Source: Syntrophaceae bacterium UBA6109 (GTDB taxonomy: Bacteria > Desulfobacterota > Syntrophia > Syntrophales > UBA6109). From it: DNA of 15,867 bases. Position 1 is the stretch's first letter, and each line of letters starts with the position of its first letter. Below are positions 9,581-15,867 of this stretch, piece by piece. The notes under the pieces were generated by a model. It searched no databases. It was not told where the DNA came from and saw only the letters and a list, made by a program, of their open reading frames with translations. The position numbers were made by a program, and so were the translations under genes. The DNA lies in the NCBI GenBank assembly GCA_002428445.1, contig DIWJ01000085.1:36113-51979 (forward strand), in the 5' to 3' direction.

Positions 9581-10261
9581 ATGAGCCCGTCGACGGATCA
9601 GGAAATCAGCTGCCGCATCACGAAAACCCTCCTCTTGTATGTCCGAGAGAGCCATGCCGGCTCTCTCGGCGGCCTTCTGGATGGGCTGGATCTGGACGAA
9701 GCCTATCTGTCCGACGCCAACAACTGGGTCTCCCATGCCTTTCTGCAGGTCCTCTATCGCCGGATGATCGACATCCTCCAGGACGAACAATCCGTCTACA
9801 AGATGGCCCTCGCCTCCGATCGCTTCCAGTCCTTGGGGATGTTGGATCGGATCGGCCGCCTCCTGGGAAACCCGGGCGTTATTTATGCCCATGCGCCGGA
9901 ATACAACCGGATGTTGAAGCGCAACGGAGACGTTTCCATTCTCGACCGCGGCGATTCCTGGGTCCTTTTGGAGGACTGCTATCATTGCAGTGAACAAAAG
10001 ACCCGCTATGATTGCGACTACACGCGCGGCATCATCACCGGCATTCCGACCATTTTCGAGTTGCCTTTTGCCGCGGTCGAAGAACTGATGTGCCAGGTCC
10101 GCTCCGGAAAAGTACGGCCGCAGGATCTGGGGGGATTCTCCTTCCTACGGAGGCAAGGGATGCCTGTACCGTATCCAATGGAATCCGACGCGAAGGCCGT
10201 CCTCCTGGAAGCGGATCTTCCGGCGCTATTTCGTCTACCGCCAGGCAGTGAGGGATCTTGA
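9581..10261 (+). CDS. Sensor kinase, 5' fragment (V4R-like sensory domain) before the frameshift
   Basis: This reading frame encodes 226 residues, but only the first 188 or so belong to the real protein. Up to GGFSF (near base 10144) it reads as a sensory domain containing YHCSEQKTRYDCDYTRGIITGIP and VEELMCQ. The cysteine, glycine and E..C pattern resembles V4R (4-vinyl-reductase-like) ligand-binding domains. After that point the natural continuation, YGGKGCLYRIQW, is found one base forward in the frame of the following ORF. The residues from there to the TGA at 10261 are out-of-frame translation. The ATG at 9581 has only a weak AAGG upstream. No separate function is proposed for this fragment. 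Confidence 0.65.
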   Translation: MSPSTDQEISCRITKTLLLYVRESHAGSLGGLLDGLDLDEAYLSDANNWVSHAFLQVLYRRMIDILQDEQSVYKMALASDRFQSLGMLDRIGRLLGNPGVIYAHAPEYNRMLKRNGDVSILDRGDSWVLLEDCYHCSEQKTRYDCDYTRGIITGIPTIFELPFAAVEELMCQVRSGKVRPQDLGGFSFLRRQGMPVPYPMESDAKAVLLEADLPALFRLPPGSEGS

Positions 10262-11939
10262 AAACGCCACCGGCAAGATCCAGGAGAAATACGAGGAAGC
10301 GCGGGCTCTCGCCGCACATCTGGACGCGGCCAACCAGGATCTCCTCCAATCGAAGACCCGGCTGGAATCCTACATGTCCGACTTGAGGGCCGCCGAACAG
10401 CGATACCGGCTTCTGGCGGAAAACGTTACAGACATGATCTGGACCTTCGACCTGGCGGCCATGCGTTTCAGCTATTTCAGCCCCTCGGTCACCAAGACGC
10501 TGGGCTATCGCCAGGAGGAGGCCCCGTCCACGAGTCTGGAGGAACTGATCGCGTCGGAAGATGTGAAGATGATCCTGCAGATTTTGACGGAAGAACTGGC
10601 CAGAGACGGAATGGACGGCGTCGACCCGCACCGGTCGAGGACCCTCGAATTCCGGGTGCGCTGCCGGGGTGGTTCTTATCTCTGGGCTGAAGCGAGTGTA
10701 TCCTTTCTGCGGGATGAAGAGGGGCGGCCTATGGGTCTGCAGGGCGTCACGCGGGACATCTCGGAGCGGAAACGCTCGGAAGCGGAGCGCGCGGCACTCG
10801 AACGTCGTCTTCAGCAGGCCCAGAAGATGGAGGCCATCGGAACGCTCGCCGGCGGCATCGCCCACGATTTCAACAATCTTCTGATGGGCATCCAGGGGTT
10901 TGCGTCCCTGATGCTGCTGGAGATGCCGCCCGGCCACCCGAACGTCAGCCGGCTGCATCACATCCAGGACGCTGTCAGGAGCGGCGGCCATCTGACCAAA
11001 CAGCTCCTGGGATTTGCCCAGGCCGGCTGCTACGAATTGAAGCCCGCGGATATCAACGAGATCGTCGCCCGTACCGCGGAAATGTTCGGACGGACGAAGA
11101 AGGAAGTCGCGATCCACACCAAGCTGGAGGAGGGTCTGCCGGCCGTGGAAGCCGATCAGGTCCAGATGGAACAGGTCCTCCTGAACCTCTACATCAACGC
11201 CTGGCAGGCCATGCCCTCGGGCGGACAGCTTTTCATTGAAACGCGCACGAAGCATCTGGAAGAAAGCGAGGGCGGGCCGCACCATATCTCACCCGGCGAT
11301 TATGTCATGATCTCCGTTCGAGACACCGGCACGGGCATCGACCAGGAGATCCTGCCGAGGATTTTCGAGCCTTTCTTCACCACGAAGGGAAAAGGGAGCC
11401 AGAAAGGGACCGGGCTGGGTCTGGCCAGCGTGTACGGCATCGTCCGGGGCCACGGCGGAGGGATTTCCGTCGAAAGCAGCGTCGGCAGCGGAACGGTCTT
11501 TCACGTCTATCTGCCTGCGTCCGCGCGGGGGGTCTGTCGCGAGAAGCCGGCCGACGGGAAGACCTTTCGCGGTACGGAGACCATCCTCCTTGTCGACGAC
11601 GAGGATCTCATCATCCATGTGACAAAGGAGATTCTGCAAAGCCTCGGCTACCGGATCCTGACCGCGCGGAGCGGCCGGGAGGCGATCGACATTTATCAAA
11701 AACACCGGGACGACATCGATCTGGTCATCCTGGATATGATCCTCCCGGGGATGAACGGCAGCGAGATCTTCGATTGTCTCAAGAGGGCAAACCCGGACCT
11801 CAAGGCGATTCTTTCCAGCGGCTACAGCATGGACGGCGAGGCCCAGAAAATCCTCGCTCGCGGCTGCCGGGCTTTCCTCCAGAAACCCTTCGACGTGCAA
11901 TCCCTGTCGCAGACGGTGCGCGAGATACTTCACCAATGA
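10248..11939 (+). CDS. Hybrid sensor histidine kinase, 3' fragment (coiled coil, PAS, kinase, receiver)
   Basis: The open frame actually extends upstream to about 10140; 10248 (GTG) is merely the first possible start and has no ribosome site. Domains: a coiled coil (about 1-48, QEKYEEARALAAHLDAANQD), PAS (about 50-175, ending GVTRDISERKRSE), HisKA with the H-box GGIAHDFNNLL (H206), and HATPase with N box LLNLYINAWQAMP, G1 DTGTGID, F box IFEPFFTTK and G2 GTGLGLASVYG. It ends in a CheY-like receiver with phospho-acceptor D496 (VILDMILPG), SSGYS and the conserved lysine in QKPFD. All phosphotransfer residues are intact. Such hybrids autophosphorylate on His and pass phosphate to their own receiver, usually onward to a separate partner. 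Without the 5' fragment it would lack its sensory domain. Confidence 0.85.
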   Translation: MRDLENATGKIQEKYEEARALAAHLDAANQDLLQSKTRLESYMSDLRAAEQRYRLLAENVTDMIWTFDLAAMRFSYFSPSVTKTLGYRQEEAPSTSLEELIASEDVKMILQILTEELARDGMDGVDPHRSRTLEFRVRCRGGSYLWAEASVSFLRDEEGRPMGLQGVTRDISERKRSEAERAALERRLQQAQKMEAIGTLAGGIAHDFNNLLMGIQGFASLMLLEMPPGHPNVSRLHHIQDAVRSGGHLTKQLLGFAQAGCYELKPADINEIVARTAEMFGRTKKEVAIHTKLEEGLPAVEADQVQMEQVLLNLYINAWQAMPSGGQLFIETRTKHLEESEGGPHHISPGDYVMISVRDTGTGIDQEILPRIFEPFFTTKGKGSQKGTGLGLASVYGIVRGHGGGISVESSVGSGTVFHVYLPASARGVCREKPADGKTFRGTETILLVDDEDLIIHVTKEILQSLGYRILTARSGREAIDIYQKHRDDIDLVILDMILPGMNGSEIFDCLKRANPDLKAILSSGYSMDGEAQKILARGCRAFLQKPFDVQSLSQTVREILHQ

Positions 11940-12039
11940 ATGCCTCTTTCCACAGCTCCGATGGCCTCGGCCGGTCGCGATCGGCGCCGCCCGTGAGACT
12001 GCGGCGTTGTTCTTCTCGAAACGGAGGATTTCCCCCCGG

Positions 12040-12321
12040 ATGAAGCGCGTGCACGTCTGGATATCGGGACGGGTTCAGGGGGTCTTTTTCCGTGCGCGGA
12101 CGAAGAGCGCGGCCCTATCCCTGGGGCTGCGCGGCTGGGTGCGGAATCTTCCCGACGGCCGGGTAGAGGCCCTCTTCGAAGGGGACGATCCCGACGTGGC
12201 GGCGATGTTGGAATGGTGCCGGAAGGGGCCGCCCATCTCCGACGTCCGGAACATCGACATCCGTGAAGAGCCGGCCGGAAAAGGGCTGAACGGATTCGCG
12301 ATCCTGTACGAAGACCTTTAA
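12040..12321 (+). CDS. acyP: Acylphosphatase
   Basis: A 93-residue cytosolic enzyme that hydrolyses acyl phosphates. It shows the family motifs in full: VWISGRVQGVFFRA with catalytic R18, and GWVRNLPDGRVEALFEG with catalytic N36. The length is typical. ATG 12040 has GGAGG 12 bases upstream, a rather long spacing. It lies 100 bases after the kinase stop with no obvious promoter between, so it may be read through from upstream. It converges on the aminotransferase with 44 bases between the stops and no clear terminator. Confidence 0.94.
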   Translation: MKRVHVWISGRVQGVFFRARTKSAALSLGLRGWVRNLPDGRVEALFEGDDPDVAAMLEWCRKGPPISDVRNIDIREEPAGKGLNGFAILYEDL

Positions 12322-12365
12322 AGGGCCTCCTGTACAGATCGCCCGATGAGGCGCTTCTTCGCGTT

Positions 12366-13547
12366 TCAGCGGAATTCCTGCATCGTCTTTCGGAACCCTT
12401 CCATCGCCCCGAGGATCGTCTTGTCTTCGACGCAGTAGGCGATCCGGAAATGGCCGGGTCCTCCGAACCCGCTGCCTGGGACGGTGAGAATCCGCCGTTT
12501 CTGCAGGGCCCGGACGAAGGCGACATCGTCGGCGATCGGCGTGCGCGGGAAGAGATAGAACGCGCCCTCGGGTTTGTGAAATTCATATCCGGCGTCGCGA
12601 AGCCCGTCGCACAGAAGGTCCCGTTTGCGGCGGTACTCCTCCACCTCCACCCTCGCCTTCTGGGAATGCGCAACGACCCTCTGCATGAAGGCGGGCGCAT
12701 TCACGAACCCCAGGATCCGGTTGCAGAGAATCATCCCCGACAGGACCTCGGCGCCCTCCTCCATGCCCGGATTGACGGCCAGAAACCCGATCCGCTCCCC
12801 GGGAATGGACAGGGTTTTCGAATAGGAGTAGACGATCACGCTGTTCGGGAAGGCGCGAAAGACGCTCGGGACACAGACGTCGTCATAGACGATCTGGGCA
12901 TAAGGTTCATCGGAAAGGAGATAGAGCCGCTTGCCGAGTTTTTTCTGTTTCTCCAGAAGGAGCGATCCCAGATCCCGGATGGCATCCTCCCCGTAGACCT
13001 TTCCCGTCGGGTTGTTCGGGGAGTTGATCAGGACGGCCTTCGTCCGCGGCGTGATGGCTTCCTCGAGCGCGCCCAGATCCAGCGAAAAATCATCCTTCGT
13101 TTTCACGAGCCTCGTCGCACCGCCGGCATTGTCCACATAGAACTGATACTCGACGAAAAAAGGCGTCGGGACCACGACCTCTTCTCCGGGCTCGAGCAGG
13201 GTCTTGAGGGCAACGTTCAGGGCGCCGCCCGCGCCGCAGGTCATGATCACGGAATCCGCCGACACGTCCGTGCCGTGACACTCCCGAAGCGTCGCCGCCA
13301 CCGCTTCCCGCGTGTCGGCATAACCGGCGTTGGGCATGTAGGCGTGCTTGCCCGGAATCTCCTGGGCGGCAATCCGACGGACCCGCTCTTTCAGATCGGC
13401 GGGAGGTTCGACGTTGGGATTCCCCAGACTGAAGTCGTAGACGTTATCCGCACCGAACTGTTTCTTGAGTTCGATCCCTTCTTCGAACATTTTTCGGATC
13501 CACGATGATTCCGCCATGAACCCACGGATCTTCTCGGAGATGGACAT
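12366..13547 (-). CDS. PLP-dependent class I/II aminotransferase
   Basis: A 393-residue fold-type I aminotransferase. PLP motifs are visible: FSLGNPNVEPP near the N-terminus, MTCGAGGALNVAL for phosphate-binding, NSPNNPTG with the ring-stacking Asn, LSDEPYAQIVYDD with the ring-nitrogen Asp, and SYSKTLSIPGERIGF with Schiff-base lysine K244. The C-terminal FRIAYC supplies the carboxylate-binding Arg. It belongs to the aspartate/aromatic aminotransferase-like group; the amino-acid substrate cannot be assigned. I start at ATG 13547, where AAGGGGG sits about 6 bases upstream, instead of the longer reading frame to 13604. A promoter is seen at 13595-13623. It is a single-gene unit divergent from the ferredoxin. 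Confidence 0.93.
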   Translation of the reverse strand: MSISEKIRGFMAESSWIRKMFEEGIELKKQFGADNVYDFSLGNPNVEPPADLKERVRRIAAQEIPGKHAYMPNAGYADTREAVAATLRECHGTDVSADSVIMTCGAGGALNVALKTLLEPGEEVVVPTPFFVEYQFYVDNAGGATRLVKTKDDFSLDLGALEEAITPRTKAVLINSPNNPTGKVYGEDAIRDLGSLLLEKQKKLGKRLYLLSDEPYAQIVYDDVCVPSVFRAFPNSVIVYSYSKTLSIPGERIGFLAVNPGMEEGAEVLSGMILCNRILGFVNAPAFMQRVVAHSQKARVEVEEYRRKRDLLCDGLRDAGYEFHKPEGAFYLFPRTPIADDVAFVRALQKRRILTVPGSGFGGPGHFRIAYCVEDKTILGAMEGFRKTMQEFR

Positions 13548-13594
13548 GTGCGCCCCCTTCTGCTCTCTTTTTCCGTTGAGAGAATTCAGCGCCA

Positions 13595-13623
13595 TCCCTA
13601 GCACAGCGCCGCCCTCCGGTCAA
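13595..13623 (-). promoter_or_regulatory. Extended -10 promoter for the aminotransferase
   Basis: On the minus strand TTGACC (13618-13623), 17 bases, then TAGGGA (13595-13600) preceded by TGC, an extended -10. The -35 lies inside a small inverted repeat CGGTC-AATC-GACCG (13617-13630) that could be an operator. Confidence 0.5.
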
Positions 13624-13671
13624 TCGACCGCCGCTCCCGCAAATTTCCGCGGGAACCCGCCATTGCCTCTC

Positions 13672-13700
13672 TTGACATTCGTTTTGGCGCTTCCTATTTT
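13672..13700 (+). promoter_or_regulatory. Sigma-70-type promoter for the ferredoxin
   Basis: A perfect TTGACA (13672-13677), a 17-base spacer and TATTTT (13695-13700). The predicted start is near 13707, giving a leader of about 100 bases before the ferredoxin ATG. Confidence 0.7.
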
Positions 13701-13807
13701 ATTTATCATGGAAGCGGGCGTTGGTTCACTGGATGCGATTTTTCGCACCGGCAATGCTCTTGCCGTCTGCCCGGCTGCGCAAGCCGAAGCGCCCATGGGA
13801 GGAGAAC

Positions 13808-14002
13808 ATGAAAGTTGAAGTCGATCAGTTGAAATGCGGAACGGCCGGGATCTGCGTACAGATCTGCCCGCAGGTGTTTCGATTTCGTGAGGGGAGCAAG
13901 AAGGCCTACGCCCCGATGCCCGAGGTGCCGCCGCGCTATGAAGAGGAATGCCTCGAAGCGGCTCGGAAGTGTCCGAAGGATGCCATCATGATCACGGATT
14001 GA
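13808..14002 (+). CDS. Small ferredoxin, probably [3Fe-4S]
   Basis: A 64-residue cytosolic electron carrier starting MKVEVDQLKCGTAGICVQICP, with GGAGGAG 6 bases upstream of the ATG. Cysteines are at 10, 16, 20, 48 and 55. In single-cluster ferredoxins the ligands are the cysteines of CxxCxxC plus a distant CP. Here position 13 is alanine (C-G-T-A-G-I-C), so the fourth ligand is missing and a [3Fe-4S] cluster bound by C10, C16 and C55 is predicted. C20 and C48 match positions that form a disulfide in some relatives. It has its own strong promoter and no operon partner, so its redox partner is unknown. Confidence 0.9.
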   Translation: MKVEVDQLKCGTAGICVQICPQVFRFREGSKKAYAPMPEVPPRYEEECLEAARKCPKDAIMITD

Positions 14003-14050
14003 AACGCAGCGCGCCGCCGGGACAGCGTTCTTCAAGATCTTCATTCTTTT

Positions 14051-14389
14051 TCAGGGATTCAGACCCCTTTTCTTCATCTCCATCCGGACGTCGATCCTCC
14101 GCTTCCTCAGTTCCTCCGATGTCGTGCCGTCGTAGGTCCCTGTCGCCGTGCCGATGCCCACGCCCCCTCCGCGTCCGAAGGTGCCGATGCCGAATCCCAC
14201 CTGCGGTCCGGAAGACGGTCTCTCGACGCGGTCGATTTCATCGTCCAGACGGTAAAAATACCGGAGCAATTCATCATTATCCATCTTCATGAAGTCTTCC
14301 GCGAGGATCTGCCTGCTGGTGTCCACGCAGCCAGCGAACACCAGCAGGGTCATCAGGAGGAGAGAGGAAAGAAGGATGGCATTTTTCAT
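14051..14389 (-). CDS. Small glycine-rich lipoprotein of unknown function
   Basis: A 112-residue protein with a classic lipoprotein signal: MKN, a hydrophobic core, and lipobox VFAGC with the lipidated cysteine at residue 21. The mature part has an acidic helical segment (DNDELLRYFYRLDDEIDRVE), a glycine-rich stretch (FGIGTFGRGGGVGIGTATG) and a basic helical tail. No enzyme motif is seen. Two starts are plausible. ATG 14389 gives a normal short signal sequence with GGAG 7 bases upstream. ATG 14434 is preceded by a stronger AAGGAG and would add 15 uncharged residues. The residue after Cys is valine, so sorting to the outer membrane would be expected under E. coli rules; that is inference. Confidence 0.85.
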   Translation of the reverse strand: MKNAILLSSLLLMTLLVFAGCVDTSRQILAEDFMKMDNDELLRYFYRLDDEIDRVERPSSGPQVGFGIGTFGRGGGVGIGTATGTYDGTTSEELRKRRIDVRMEMKKRGLNP

Positions 14390-14459
14390 CGTGCTGCTCC
14401 GGAATGAAGACGCTAGGCTTATCATGCTATTCATATTCTCCTTGTTTTTAGGTTAATCC

Positions 14460-14492
14460 CAGGCCACGGGTGCGGCCATCGGCTGTGGCCTG
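14460..14492. repeat. 8-bp inverted repeat in the lipoprotein leader
   Basis: CAGGCCAC (14460-14467) and GTGGCCTG (14485-14492) are perfect complements around a 17-base interval. It lies 26 bases upstream of the longer lipoprotein start. There is no T run in either direction, so it is not an intrinsic terminator. Confidence 0.6.
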
Positions 14493-14520
14493 ATTTCCGG
14501 CTTCGAAATCCCTGATTTCC
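14489..14520. repeat. Pair of 10-bp direct repeats upstream of the lipoprotein
   Basis: CCTGATTTCC occurs at 14489-14498 and again at 14511-14520, start to start 22 bases, about two helical turns. The first copy overlaps the right arm of the inverted repeat. This could be a tandem regulator site or chance. Confidence 0.45.
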
Positions 14521-14615
14521 ACCCCGGCGATGGGATGAGAAGGACTTGCCGCCTCCTTTTCACCCCCTGTCCATTTCGTCCCCGCCTGCGGCTGCCGATG
14601 CAGGGGCCGCGCTTC

Positions 14616-14644
14616 TTGACAAAGCCTCTCCGCTTCCCTATATA
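14616..14644 (+). promoter_or_regulatory. Sigma-70-type promoter for the FmdB-like gene
   Basis: A perfect TTGACA (14616-14621), 17 bases, then TATATA (14639-14644). The predicted start is near 14651, leaving a short leader that contains the ribosome site AGGAAG. Confidence 0.7.
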
Positions 14645-14678
14645 TACACCATCGAAGAAAATCGACAGGAAGAATCCT

Positions 14679-14885
14679 ATGCCGTTCTATGAATTCCGTT
14701 GCACGAAATGCAGCCATGTCTTTGAAGAGCTTTTCTTTTCCATCGGGGAAAAGCGCAAGGTGATCTGCCCGAAGTGCAAGTCGAAAAAGACAAAACGGAT
14801 GATGTCCGTTTTCGGCGGACGGGCCGGGAGCACCTCGGCCGGCGGCTGCGGCACCTGCGCCGCGACAACCTGCAGCCCCTCCTGA
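14679..14885 (+). CDS. FmdB-family zinc-ribbon protein
   Basis: A 68-residue protein starting MPFYEFRCTKCSHVFEEL, the signature opening of the FmdB putative regulatory protein family. C8/C11 and C30/C33 form a zinc ribbon. The tail after residue 46 is rich in Gly, Ser and Cys (AGGCGTCAATTC), as in many relatives. Function is unproven: the family is named for a gene near formamidase, and a regulatory role is only presumed. ATG 14679 has AGGAAG about 7 bases upstream. It is a single-gene unit, with a perfect palindrome just after its stop and the adk promoter further on. Confidence 0.9.
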   Translation: MPFYEFRCTKCSHVFEELFFSIGEKRKVICPKCKSKKTKRMMSVFGGRAGSTSAGGCGTCAATTCSPS

Positions 14886-14898
14886 GGGCATTGAGCAA

Positions 14899-14917
14899 GG
14901 GTGGCGGTCCGCCACCC
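14899..14917. repeat. Perfect 19-bp palindrome after the FmdB-like gene
   Basis: GGGTGGCGG, a central T, then CCGCCACCC. As RNA it would form a very stable 7-8 bp GC stem with a small loop, 13 bases after the stop. No T tract follows, so it may stabilise the transcript end or act as a poor terminator. Confidence 0.6.
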
Positions 14918-14979
14918 CGGCATAGCGGGTTCTCTGTCCTTGGCTTTCGCCCGTTCCCTCCTTCCCGTTCAAATTCCCG

Positions 14980-15008
14980 TTGTCAAAACCGGATCAATCC
15001 ATTATAAG
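14980..15008 (+). promoter_or_regulatory. Sigma-70-type promoter for adk
   Basis: TTGTCA (14980-14985), 17 bases, then TATAAG (15003-15008): five of six matches in each hexamer with ideal spacing. It lies about 45 bases ahead of the adk start. Confidence 0.75.
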
Positions 15009-15055
15009 GAGGCAGTTTTCTGAACGAAACACCGCTGGGAAAGGAGCGAGGCCGC

Positions 15056-15730
15056 ATGAACATTCTCATATTCGGACCGAACGGGAGTGGCAAGGGAACG
15101 CAGGGAGCCGTGGTACAGAAGAAATACGGGGTACCCCACATCGAAACCGGCGTCATTTTCCGGAACAACATCAAGGGCGGCACGGACCTCGGGAAAAAGG
15201 CGAAGGCTTACATCGACCGCGGCGAACTCGTCCCCGACGATATCACGATCCCCATGATCCTCTCCCGTCTGAAAGAACCGGATTGCGCAAAAGGCTGGCT
15301 GCTGGACGGATTTCCCCGCAATCTGGCCCAGGCCGAGGCCCTGTGGCAGGCCCTGCAGAAGGAAAAGATGCAACTCGACACGGTGATCGAGATCGTCCTC
15401 GACCGCGGCACCTCCAAGAGGAGAATCATGGGACGCCGGCTCTGCGCCAACGACAACAATCACCCGAACAACATCTTTATCGAGGCCATCAAACCGGCGG
15501 AAAAGAACGGAAAACCGGTATGCCGGGTTTGCGGCAGTGAACAGCTCACGACCCGCGCCGACGACCAGGATGAGGCGGCGATCGACAAACGGCACAACAT
15601 CTATTACGATACAAAGACCGGGACCCTGGCGGCTGTCGCCTATCTCCGCCAGAAGGTCAAGGTGATCGAAATCGACGGCCTGCCGTCCGTTAAGGAGGTT
15701 TCCCAGGCGCTGCTCGCAAAGCTCGCCTGA
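15056..15730 (+). CDS. adk: Adenylate kinase
   Basis: Interconverts ATP + AMP and 2 ADP in the cytosol. The 224-residue protein opens with MNILIFGPNGSGKGTQ, the P loop at residues 7-15. The AMP-binding segment HIETGVIFRNNI (28-39) follows, then LLDGFPRNLAQAE (82-94). The LID is of the long type and contains C130, H136 and C156/C159, with RRLCANDNNHPNN and CRVCGSEQ, suggesting a structural zinc site. Later KRHNIYYDTKTGTLAA is in the expected place. The segment usually written STGDMLR reads ETGVIFR, a divergence shared, as far as I recall, with some Desulfobacterota enzymes. AAGGAG (15041-15046) lies 9 bases before ATG. Own promoter upstream, strong terminator downstream: a monocistronic gene. 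Confidence 0.95.
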   Translation: MNILIFGPNGSGKGTQGAVVQKKYGVPHIETGVIFRNNIKGGTDLGKKAKAYIDRGELVPDDITIPMILSRLKEPDCAKGWLLDGFPRNLAQAEALWQALQKEKMQLDTVIEIVLDRGTSKRRIMGRRLCANDNNHPNNIFIEAIKPAEKNGKPVCRVCGSEQLTTRADDQDEAAIDKRHNIYYDTKTGTLAAVAYLRQKVKVIEIDGLPSVKEVSQALLAKLA

Positions 15731-15758
15731 AACCGGCCGTTCCCTGAGCATTGCAAAG

Positions 15759-15794
15759 AAGCCTTCCCCTCGCGACCCGTCGGAGGGCTTTTTT
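15759..15794 (+). terminator. Rho-independent terminator after adk
   Basis: AAGCCTTCC (15759-15767) pairs with GGAGGGCTT (15782-15790), a 9-bp stem with one G-T pair and a 14-base loop, followed by a run of six T (15789-15794). It is 28 bases after the adk stop. Confidence 0.85.
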
Positions 15795-15820
15795 GTCGGC
15801 CCGGACCAAACGAAAACGCC

Positions 15821-15867
15821 ATGCAGAACATACGCAACTTCAGCATCATCGCCCACATCGACCACGG
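15821..15867 (+). CDS. lepA: Elongation factor 4 / LepA (first 15-16 codons, runs off the right edge)
   Basis: The visible residues MQNIRNFSIIAHIDHG are the LepA N-terminus and the first part of its P loop, which normally continues KSTLADR. LepA is a ribosomal GTPase related to EF-G. The reading frame is open to the window end. No Shine-Dalgarno is visible before the ATG, and only 26 bases separate it from the adk terminator, so where its transcript begins is unclear. Identity rests on 16 residues but these are highly characteristic. Confidence 0.85.
   Translation, partial: MQNIRNFSIIAHIDH

Larger units (their letters stand above)
9581..11939 (+). pseudogene. Complete hybrid sensor kinase gene interrupted by a +1 frameshift near 10145
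   Basis: Skipping one base at about 10145 (TTC C TAC GGA GGC) joins the two fragments into one 785-residue protein reading ...GGFSF-YGGKGCLYRIQW.... In this protein the V4R-like domain (1-205), coiled coil (about 223-270), PAS, kinase (H428) and receiver (D718) are continuous. One surplus base in the CTTCCTAC stretch explains the break. It may be a real mutation, an assembly or sequencing error, or, less likely, recoding. Confidence 0.75.

Noticed and set aside
10138..10150. Programmed +1 frameshift as the explanation for the split kinase
   Set aside because: There is no slippery codon followed by a stop or rare codon and no stimulatory Shine-Dalgarno nearby; an indel or assembly error is simpler.
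10035..11285. 416-codon open frame on the minus strand opposite the sensor kinase
   Set aside because: It lies opposite intact PAS and kinase motifs, and no family resemblance is visible.
12450..13508. 352-codon open frame on the plus strand opposite the aminotransferase
   Set aside because: It is antisense to clear PLP motifs; its composition is Arg/Asp-rich without domain structure.
13708..13818. 36-codon ORF in the ferredoxin leader (MEAGVGSLDAIF...) overlapping the ferredoxin start
   Set aside because: Its ATG sits at or next to the predicted transcript start with no ribosome site, and its sequence has no leader-peptide pattern such as a run of regulatory codons.

Overview
The window is a dense stretch of bacterial chromosome, high in GC (roughly 60% by eye). 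Its gene content suggests a Desulfobacterota (former Deltaproteobacteria) genome, possibly a Syntrophales relative. The reasons are a secA/M23-peptidase pair, an EF-G-like second GTPase, a V4R-like/PAS hybrid histidine kinase, a [3Fe-4S]-type ferredoxin and a cysteine-containing adenylate kinase LID. The taxonomic guess is inference from gene style; no rRNA or other marker is present. I see no insertion sequence, prophage, CRISPR array, tRNA or rRNA.

Layout. Positions 1-1892 (minus) hold an exported M23 peptidase followed by the 5' part of secA, with an intrinsic-terminator-like hairpin just ahead of the secA ribosome binding site. A divergent promoter region (1893-2119) leads rightwards to an atypical EF-G-like GTPase and a MogA/MoaB-type molybdopterin enzyme (2120-4701). 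A compact minus-strand operon (6477 back to 4670) follows: metallophosphoesterase, HIT hydrolase, LapA-type membrane protein and Mut7-C/zinc-ribbon protein. Its 3' end overlaps that of mogA. From a second divergent promoter region (6478-6641), a 90-residue unknown protein and an unusually long NAD-dependent DNA ligase run rightwards. A 327-bp gap with a perfect palindrome then precedes a hybrid sensor kinase split by a single-base frameshift near 10145. An acylphosphatase converges on a PLP aminotransferase (minus). A third divergent region feeds a small ferredoxin. A lipoprotein (minus), an FmdB-type zinc ribbon, adenylate kinase with a clear promoter and terminator, and the first 16 codons of lepA complete the window.

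How the genes work together. Most are housekeeping functions: protein export (secA), envelope or cell-wall remodelling (M23, LapA-like, lipoprotein), translation (EF-G-like, lepA), DNA joining (ligA), nucleotide balance (adk, HIT) and cofactor synthesis (mogA). I did not find a clearly new multi-gene system. The most interesting points are a tandem duplication of the helix-hairpin-helix block inside LigA, an EF-G paralogue with altered catalytic and guanine-recognition motifs, the broken kinase, a hairpin in the secA leader, and a small unknown gene translationally coupled to ligA.
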